From Antedon mediterranea (taxonomy: Eukaryota; Echinodermata; Crinoidea; Comatulida; Antedonidae): a stretch of 64,000 bases of DNA. This document shows, in pieces, positions 56,095 through 64,000 of this stretch. The notes under the pieces were generated by a model, which searched no databases, was not told the DNA's origin, and was given only the letters and a program-made list of their open reading frames with translations. Both the position numbers and the translations under genes were made by a program. The number at the start of each line of letters is the position of its first letter. Position 1 is the first letter of the stretch. The stretch covers positions 9,234,501 to 9,298,500 of the forward strand of contig NC_092672.1 in assembly GCF_964355755.1 (NCBI RefSeq), given 5' to 3'.

Positions 56095-58532
56095 CGGATT
56101 ACGGTCGAAGCGGCCGCCAACCAAAGCGGCCGCTAGTTCAATAACGGTAATTTGTATGGAACGCCGTGTGCGCTTTGATTGTCGTTGTTTTGTCATTTTT
56201 GATTGTCATTGTTTCGATCGTCAGGTTTTCTTTTCCTCGGACGTAAATAACAACTTACATTATTAATATTATGTAATATATTCTCTTTTTTGACAGATTG
56301 AATGTGATACCTTCTTTTAAACGAAATGGCGAATCGATGATTGCTTACTTTAACTGTTCTAAATGATATATATGTTTAATAAAGTCAATAAAAAACATTG
56401 TGGTGTTTTTATTGTATAATATATAATATGCCAATTATTAAGAATAATATATATATTTTTTCAATAAAATATATCAAATCAAAATATATATATTTGTTAT
56501 TGTATATTAATATATTAGTAAAGTAACTACTGTAAGTAGTACGTGTTCGCAAACATAATTTAATTACAATAACATGATGACATCAATCTATTTATTTAAT
56601 ATCCTAAATTGTTTTATACCTTCAGATATATAAATATTGATCAATTTAAAATTAGTTTTAAATACTAAAATAAGACGCAAGTGCCTGTACGGTACGGTAA
56701 TTAATTACGTGAATTTCTGCTAATAACTCGACTGGCGGCCGGCCAGGAATAGTGCTGTAGAAGGTCGCGTTTTCGTCTTCACGTTGCTTCATTGAAAACA
56801 CAAACAATGTATTACAATGGAATAACACTTAAATGTATAACACACCCTATTACTAATCAATAAAAACCAAGATTCGATAGTACAGTGTAAACGAGATATA
56901 AAAATTCGGCAATACCGTACGTAACTTATTATTGCAATACTGTATAAAGATTCGATGTAAATGAGATATAAAGATTCGGCAATACCGTACGTAAATTATT
57001 AATGCAATACTGTAAAGATTCGATGTAAATTAATGAGATATAAATATTCGGCAATACCGTACGTAACTTATTATTGCAATACTGTATAAAGATTCGATGT
57101 AAATGAGATATAAAGATTCGGCAATACCGTACGTAAATTATTAATGCAATACTGTAAAGATTCGATGTAAATGAGATATAAATATTCGGCAATACCGTAC
57201 GTAAATTATTATTGCAATACTGTATAAAGATTCGATGTAAATGAGATATAAATATTCGGCAATACCGTACGTAAATTATTATTGCAATACTGTATAAAGA
57301 TTCGATGTAAATGAGATATAAAGATTCGGCAATACCGTACATGAATTATTAATGCAATACTGTATAAAGATTTGATGTAAATTAGATATAAATATTCGGC
57401 AATACCGTACGTAAATTATTATTGCAATACTGTATAAAGATTTGATGTAAATGAGATATAAAGATTCGGCAATACCGTACGTAAATTATTAATGCAGTAC
57501 TGTATAAAGATTCGATAGTATGTAAATGAGATATAAATATACGGCAATACCGTACGTAAATTATTAATGCAATACTGTATAAAGACTCGATAGTATGTAA
57601 ATGAGATATAAAGATTCGGCAATACCTTAATAGTACGTAAATTATTATTGCAATACTGTAAAAAGATTCTATGAGATACAAGGATTCAGCAATACCGTAC
57701 GTAAATTATTAATGCAATACTGTATAAGGATTCGATAGTAAATGAGATATAAATATTTGGCAATACCGTACGTAAATTATTATATTGCAATACTGTAAAA
57801 AGATTCGATAGTATGTAAATGAGATATAAAGATTCGGCAATACCGTACGTAAATTATTATTGCAATACTGTATGAAGATTCGATAGTATGTAAATGAGAT
57901 ATAAATATTCGGCAATACCGTACGTAAATTATTATATTGCAATACTGTAAAAAGATTCGATAGTATGTAAATGAGATATAAAGATTCGGCAATACCGTAC
58001 GTAAATTATTATTGCAATACTGTATGAAGATTCGATAGTATGTAAATGAGATATAAATATTCGCCAATACCGTACGTAAATTATTAATGCAATACTGTAT
58101 AAAGATTCGATAGGAGAGTGCTCAAGAAACGTCGGGTCAAGAGGATAAAATAAACAAATAAATAAATAGTACGTAATAAATGAGACATAGAGGTTCAATA
58201 GTATGTAGATTATGATGCAAACGTAAATTATTAATGATTCGATAATATATAATGTAAATATATTTAGTTAGTTATTAATATTAAAATACAAATAAAATAT
58301 ACATTAATTTATCCGCAGGCAAACTTAATTATTATAGAAATATAAAGATTCGATAGTACATGATTTGGCTTATATTTATTTGTTTGACCATACACACAGC
58401 GGTAACTCAACTCGCCATAGGCCATGGCGTTGACAACGACAATCAAAGATTAAAGCGCACATGGCGTTCCATACAAATGACGATATTAAACTGGCGGCCG
58501 CTTTGGTTGGCGGCCGCTTCGACCATACTCCG
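56095..58532. mobile_element. 2.44-kb terminal-inverted-repeat element with an internal minisatellite
   Basis: Left end CGGATTACGGTCGAAGCGGC is mirrored by the right end, ..GCCGCTTCGACCATACTCCG. The inverted homology extends about 120 bp (ggcggcc repeats, ggtaatttgtatggaacgcc, gcgctttgattgtcgttg). It is flanked by a 6-bp direct repeat, tagtag, at 56089-56094 and 58533-58538. The interior is AT-rich and dominated by the tandem array at 56884-58112. No transposase frame is present, so it is non-autonomous. Confidence 0.87.
56884..58112. repeat. ~70-bp minisatellite, about 17 units
   Basis: The unit includes tattcggcaataccgtacgt, aaattatta, tgcaatactgtataaagatt and cgatgtaaatgagatataaa. Unit length varies from about 66 to 77 bp. 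Each unit contains two related half-units (aaagattcg occurs twice). The minus-strand open frames here (YISFTSNLY-type repeats) are a by-product of the periodicity and are not called genes. Confidence 0.95.
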
Positions 58533-58537
58533 TAGTA

Positions 58538-58790
58538 GCTAGGCCTAGGCCTAGTTAGTAATAGTTTATTAGATACTGATAATAATAAGGTAATTCGGGC
58601 CAGGCCTAGCTCAATTTAACTTAGACCTAGCTAGCCTATTAGGGCCTATGCCTATAGAGCCAGCTAGCCTACCCAGCATGCAGAGAAGGCTAGCTTTTAG
58701 GCCTAGCCTCCTATTAGGCTACTTACTAGCCTAGTTAGAGGTCTCACTCAGTCAGAGGCTAGGCCTAGCTGAATTTAAAACGGTAGGCCT
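58538..58790. repeat. TAGGCCTA-rich low-complexity block
   Basis: Overlapping ctaggcctag, gctagcctac and ggcctagc words on the right side of the 2.44-kb element. Confidence 0.75.
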
Positions 58791-59643
58791 ACATACCTTA
58801 CAAATGTTGACCAATTTATACACTGAAATAGAAGCTTTCCTTTACTTAAACACCTCTGCATTATAAATTAACCTTTAGGCCTTTTTTACGATAATAACAA
58901 AAACATCAACAACATGTGGTGTGTCCTTGTGCGCAGTCCAGAGCTTCGCTCGCCGCGACTCCAGTCTAACCTTTGAGGTCATACACGTATGGGAAGCCGA
59001 ACGTGCATTATTGAGAGAGGTATTAATTACATTATTGCGATGATGACCGACTCGGTAGATAGATATCATAATCATTGACCTATAGGTCCATGGAAAGATT
59101 AACTAATACATACATATAATACCATCTAAATCAGTTGCATAGTAATTTCTAATAATTTATTGTTTACACACATTTAATTACACTTAACCTACTGTATAGT
59201 CATATTGTATATATATAGTTTATCGATTTCACATTCAAACAATGCACAAACAAAATTATTATCAAGTTACACCGAGTCTCATTATGAGACACTTTGAAGT
59301 CGTTTAAACAAGTAATAGTTACCTCGGTTAGACCAACGGAAATTAACAGTGTCAATGGCTAATAATTGAATTACAACAGGACAGTGAGCTCCCCTCGTGT
59401 AACAGCCAACAGTACTATGTAGTATTATGTACATATTTTCCGGCGCGGCGGTTAACGGGCGTCGTGGAACTGATCGTGTCGTAGCCACATATAAACTCTT
59501 TGATCTCCGGAGCTGAGTATCATTTTCTTAGATTGCCTTGATTTGATACAAACACAATTTAAATGTTTCACTATTTATTTTCGCTAGACACACGTCAAAA
59601 ACATCAAACTTCGATATGAATAATAATGTGTATACATTTATTT

Positions 59644-59771
59644 AAGCTCTGTCTACGCTATCAAACTTATGTGACAGAAAATGTGATTTGTCAATATACG
59701 ATGATGTCATATCACTACCATATTTGGGCACACCACACGTTTCTTTGTCAAACGAGTTTGATAATGTATCT
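59644..59771. mobile_element. MITE family A, degenerate right end
   Basis: Left TIR aagctctgtctacgctatca and core atgatgtcatatcactacca are present. The right end has decayed (gtttgataatgtatcta). Confidence 0.7.
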
Positions 59772-59835
59772 ATTCCTGCAATTGATATTATATATATCTA
59801 TTATTTTGAAATTACACACAAACAATATGTTATAC

Positions 59836-59841
59836 TTTATT
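59836..59841 (-). terminator. Candidate poly(A) signal of the decarboxylase gene
   Basis: AATAAA on the minus strand, about 270 nt past the stop at 60107. Confidence 0.35.
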
Positions 59842-60106
59842 TGATCATGGGCGCTTGTGAAGAAACAAGTGAAAGACCAAAGTAAACCCCATCATCACCA
59901 TTAGTACGCCTATGACACTCTATAATGCAACCATACGTCACAACTATAATATTAATACTCGAAAGGTGTTATTACATTGTTAGTTCAGCCGCCGAACTCC
60001 TACAAAACACTGGCAGACCCGAAAGTTTTGAATGTTGTCGTATCTGCACCGTACAGAGACATGGACAGATATTGAGGTACAACAAAAACGCGTTCCTAGA
60101 GAGTTT

Positions 60107-63100
60107 TTAAGAAATTGTTACACGCCTTGTGTATAGTCTTCTTTGTACAGAAGGACTAAAATATCGACATGTGTTAGCGTACGGAGGAAGTGACGGTACT
60201 CGTGCAATTAGACTAAAATTCCTAATTTTGTTAATTAAATCTTGAGTCAATGGAGCATTCTTCTCTTCGTCAACGTTATTTAGTTGATTAAGAACCACAT
60301 CCGCCGTGTCTTTTATAGTCTTCCAGGCGTAATTGATGTCATCTTCAGTTGCGTTTGGGTGGCAAATAGCAAGTCTCACTATGAACTTATCGTTCAGTCT
60401 TGACGGAGTCAAATGTAACATCCGGGAATCATTAATTCTTGTTATTAATTCTTCACTTAGATTATTTTCACCCTGAAAATTGAAATATAAAGGTTTCATA
60501 CATGAAGACAAAGATCCAGTCAGTCAATTTAATCTTTGTTTGCGCTTCTTTGCCTTACGTGTGACAAGTATGACTTGTTGATATAAAATTTGCGGTACAC
60601 CATGTATATTAGTTCTGAAAAGAACTGTTGAGTTTCTCGTTTCGATCAATATGATTTGATCGTCTTCAGGAGTGAGAATACAGAAAGTCCAGGAAACTTG
60701 GAATATAATAATGTTGTTTCTGCCACTAAATTAAAATTGAGTCCCATTCATCGTATACAACATCCGTCCGGACCCGGAACTTGATAGGCTTACTTGATAG
60801 GCTTACTCATATAGGCCTACTCATAAAGTAGTTACAGAGTTGCAGGGCATTTTATCATTGTTGAATGTTTTGGTGTTAGCTTAATCGTTAAAATTGGTAA
60901 AATAAGTGATGCTGACGCCAACGAATTTAACGATATTTCTTTGTAACAAAATTTATTTTAAATGGAACGCTATAAAAATAATCCTCCGCTTCATCACTAC
61001 ATGAATACCTAACCAGACAAGAACGTATCGTTGTTACGTTTTACTATCAATCCATTTTCATATCACGCAATCCATTTTTCAACAATATAGTAGTAGTATA
61101 ATAACATTTTGATTAAATAGTAAGGTATTAGTTACAGTGTGGACTTTGAATAAACCATTAGTAATTTACTGAAAATCCCGTATGTTTTATTACCGGCCGG
61201 CGAAATAATAAAAACAATCCTCTGTTTGCTAGCACACTATAGAGTAAGTGACATTTACGGCGAACTAGAGGTGCAATTTATCATGAATTTTACGTGCGAG
61301 AGTACCATTTGCGGCCATCTAGGGGTGTCATTTAACGATTGCTTGCTCAAACACTCAGTGTCTACAGCCCTGGAGTCTTTAGGCAACCCTCTTAAAATAG
61401 TCCTGCAACCGTCTCTGAGGATTGAAACTAGCTACAGCAGAGAATTGTTTCTCATGAACAATAGTGAATGGAAACTTGGCTAAACTCAACGGTTCTTTTC
61501 AGAACTAATATACGTGGTGTATCGCAAACTTTATATCAACATTTGATTTCGCCATGCAAACCTTCAAACAATACATAAGTTTGACTTGAACAACTTTTCT
61601 AAATCTACACACACAGTTTACAACATGAAATATAAGTAAATAGCCTTACCAATAATCTAAAGCAGACAAGACCAAAACGTACTTGTCCAAGAATTTCAAA
61701 TCGATCGTCCGCACTAATTAGTGATGCAAACATCTTTGCAAGCTGTACATGCTGTAATAAAATCAAACAGAGAATATACAAATGTTAGGTTAGATGTAGT
61801 ATTTTGAAAAGTAAGTATGCCTCAAAATTTTTCAATATAAACAACACTATAAGTGTTAAGCCTGGTTTCCATTAAAATCGGTACACGCGCAGATGTCGCC
61901 GACGCAATCGGGAAGGCTCCCCGATTCATCGCAGTCAAATCGGCAAAGTTCAACCATGTTCAACTTTGCCGATTGTGTCGGATACGCGTGCCAAAGAATA
62001 TTTAGCGCTCGCGTACTAGATCCTCGACGATAAATTCTAGCGTTTCCATAGAATCGCTACGCTCTATGTCGTGTAGCGATTTTATGGAAACCAGGCTTTT
62101 CCGACGGTGGTCAATTACCAACCGGTGGAGCACCACCGCTTCCATCATGTGCTTCATCCCTACAAATGGACCGGGACCGCCAAGTTTAAACGGGGTCTTA
62201 ATCGAATGGGTACGTACCTTTCTAATGTAGTTTTGTAATCCTTGAACTCCATACGATCTTATAACAAACCATATTTTGAGAGATCGGAAACGACGACTCA
62301 GTGGTATGGTCCAATGCTGTTGGGAAATAAAGTTTATTCATCAAAATGATTTAAAATAATTCAGATAATCTATGCTAATATTATCTTTTTAAAATAATAA
62401 TATTTATATTTTTAATATAGAACCAGTAGTGAGTATAGATAGGTTAATGACCCAAAAATAACGCACTCCATCTTATACAGAATAAAAACAATACAATACA
62501 TTATTCTTAATCTTTGATTTGAGATTGTTTGTCAACAAACTATGTTGATCATTATTAATAATTATAATCAATTAAGCTTTTTTCAATATTTTTCTGGAAT
62601 AAAAATAGATACTTACACGATAGTCAATAGATTTTTCTGAAAGAAAAAACATAGTTTGACATTATTAATTTATTTTTAATTATTTATTTTAATTAAATTA
62701 TGTCCCAACTCTTGAAACTATAATATGCATTTAGTAGATATACAAGAAATAAGAAATAACACATTGGTATTCCTTTGCAATTGAAATAAAGTAAAATGTG
62801 GAAAAAAGGGGGAAAATCAGGTAAATAATTGTCGTAAAATTTTAAGAAAGTATTTTTTCTTTCGCTGTTAGTTAACAGTTTGTTCATACTGCCTTATACA
62901 TTTCAAGTACAGCATAGTTTAACCTGAAACAACAATTTAAAGAGATTGGGATCGACCTAGTCTGGGCTCCAGACAGAGTTTTGTCTTAATATTAGTAAAA
63001 ATTCAAATATGTTTGCACATATGGCGTTTCATACGTGTATTACTTGAGTTTGGATACAAAAATCAAAACGACGAAGTGTGGAATGACATAAAAAAGACAA

Positions 63101-63946
63101 TAAATACAGACTTGGAGCAAGTCTAGGATCGACCGTGGCTCCATTCGCATGTTATGTAGGTCTCATTCTTCGTTATGCAAATATAGTTTGCACTTGAGAT
63201 CAAGGTTTTGATCGAAAATATTGTAAACAAATAACATTTTTCAAATTGATTACCAAATTTTTATATATTCCTCCGTATTTAATTACATTTTTAAACACAT
63301 TACACAACAATAATTCTGTTTAGGATGGTAAAATTGTTATTTGAATGTTGATGCAAATCTAACTCCTTTGATAATGTTTATTATATAAAAAGGAAACAAA
63401 TTTACTGAAGGAAAAAAAGAGAGTTGATTGACTCCTCCTAATTGTGTTTATTTGAAATGAATTGTTTAAAGTAAATCTAATTTTTCTAAGTTAAATAACA
63501 TCCTCCTAATGTTTAAGGCATAAAAAGATGTGCGTTAGCCACCTCTACTATACTAGTGTTTATTTGTTCCTTTTTCAGTAAGTTGGGGACTTTCCCGTTA
63601 CTTCATAGAAAAAAACATAAAAAATGTAATAAAAATAATGATGGATTACCTTTCTTATCGAATGTTAGATACAAAGGGTCGACGTTCATAGCATTGATCA
63701 GTAGTTCTTTCTGTCGTACCCTACAAAAACAAGCAAAACATTGACCGACATGACTTTTTGGAATGTGTGTATCATTATGGTGGAGATTTATCTAAAAGTT
63801 AAACAATGACTTTTTGGAATGTGTATATCATTACGGTGGAGATTTATATAAAAGTTAAACAAATTATTGAGAACTTACCACATTACTGAACAGTCAAAAT
63901 TCACCATCATCCATTTGTTTGGATTAAAGTTAAAGGAATCCAAGAA
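60107..63946 (-). CDS. Aromatic-L-amino-acid/tyrosine decarboxylase family (3' half; gene runs off right edge)
   Basis: Pyridoxal-phosphate group II decarboxylase, the family that makes dopamine, serotonin, tyramine or histamine from amino acids. Exons: 63879-63946, 63650-63720, 62617-62636 (only 20 bp), 62218-62316, 61650-61751 and 60107-60472, in phase, 241 residues plus stop. The first visible exon has the cofactor-lysine motif NFNPNKW (Lys codon 63914-63916), followed by VNFDCSVMW. Then come [54 protein letters not shown] and [19 protein letters not shown]. The residue before the lysine is Asn, where vertebrate DDC has His. Together with VDPLYL this resembles invertebrate tyrosine decarboxylases, but substrate cannot be settled without the N-terminal half. 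The last exon adds about 55 residues beyond the usual end of the fold. A candidate AATAAA lies about 270 nt downstream. Confidence 0.93.
60576..61544. mobile_element. 0.97-kb element with 60-bp terminal inverted repeats
   Basis: 60576-60635 (tgttgatataaaatttgcgg..agttctgaaaagaactgttg) is mirrored by 61485-61544 with only a few mismatches. It lies in the last intron of the decarboxylase gene, about 100 bp upstream of the acceptor of the final exon. The interior shows no transposase. No target-site duplication is evident. Confidence 0.78.
61858..62098. mobile_element. MITE (TIR AAGCCTGGTTTCCAT)
   Basis: aagcctggtttccattaaaa at the left is mirrored by ttttatggaaaccaggctt at the right. An internal palindrome, ggcaaagttcaaccatgttc aactttgcc, lies near 61940-61968. 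It is in the decarboxylase intron between the 62218 and 61650 exons. Confidence 0.85.
63751..63863. repeat. Two-copy tandem duplication (~57 bp)
   Basis: Two copies of tgactttttggaatgtgt..ggtggagatttat..aaaagttaaacaa, in the intron just 3' of decarboxylase exon 63879-63946. Confidence 0.9.
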
Positions 63947-64000
63947 CTATATAAAAATATTGAACAAAAAAACAATTAGCATATAGCCTACTGTATCAGT

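Larger units (their letters stand above)
58791..60106. other. Region downstream of the decarboxylase gene
   Basis: No gene is recognised. A GC-richer minus-strand frame from ATG at 59488 (MATTRSVPRRPLTAAP..) could be a first exon or chance; no family is recognised. It also has a degenerate family A MITE at 59644-59771. Confidence 0.4.

Noticed and set aside
56929-58198. Several minus-strand open frames with YISFTSNLY-type repeats
   Set aside because: They arise from the periodicity of the 70-bp minisatellite, overlap each other in different frames and have no splice or start context.
59282-59488. Minus-strand frame MATTRSVPRRPLTAAP..
   Set aside because: The start region is GC-rich and could be a first exon, but no downstream partner or family is recognisable, so it was not called as a gene.
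61226-61483. Plus-strand 85-aa open frame
   Set aside because: It lies inside the 0.97-kb inverted-repeat element, antisense to the decarboxylase, and stops at the edge of the right arm. No transposase similarity.

Overview
The window looks like AT-rich animal nuclear DNA with many introns. There are no operons and no long prokaryote-type reading frames. It holds four clear protein-coding genes, all on the minus strand, each rebuilt here from exons that join in phase at GT-AG (or close) splice sites. The protein sequences, the short introns and the repeat types (tRNA-headed SINEs, many MITEs, TAGGCCTA-rich low-complexity DNA) suggest a marine invertebrate, possibly a deuterostome such as an echinoderm. 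The species assignment is inference only.

Layout, left to right. (1) 2801-25098: the 5' two-thirds of a KIF1A/KIF1B/UNC-104-type kinesin-3 motor gene, 15 coding exons covering the motor, neck, FHA domain and first coiled coil. It continues off the left edge. (2) About 25.1-36.2 kb: intergenic, with repeats and one unassigned candidate 3'-terminal exon. (3) 36262-50169: a complete 25-exon TTI1 gene (TELO2-interacting protein 1, 1000 aa), its introns crowded with one MITE family. (4) 50950-54121: a five-exon MRPL47 gene (mitochondrial ribosomal protein uL29m), with nested MITEs in one intron. (5) About 54.5-58.5 kb: a transposon cluster. It holds a 1.08-kb long-palindrome element with 10-bp target-site duplications, inserted into a GC-rich element end, and a related 2.44-kb terminal-inverted-repeat element that carries a ~70-bp minisatellite. 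(6) 60107-63946: the 3' half of a type II PLP-dependent aromatic amino acid decarboxylase gene, which continues off the right edge.

The genes are functionally unrelated: axonal transport, PIKK chaperoning, mitochondrial translation and biogenic amine synthesis.

The most unusual observation is in the kinesin gene. A 60-bp minisatellite of about ten units (20481-21097) begins inside coding exon 2 and repeats the exon's last 35 bases together with its 5' splice site. The result is ten identical splice donors in tandem, all in the same open reading frame. Use of any distal donor would insert multiples of a 20-residue repeat into the kinesin motor head without a frameshift.
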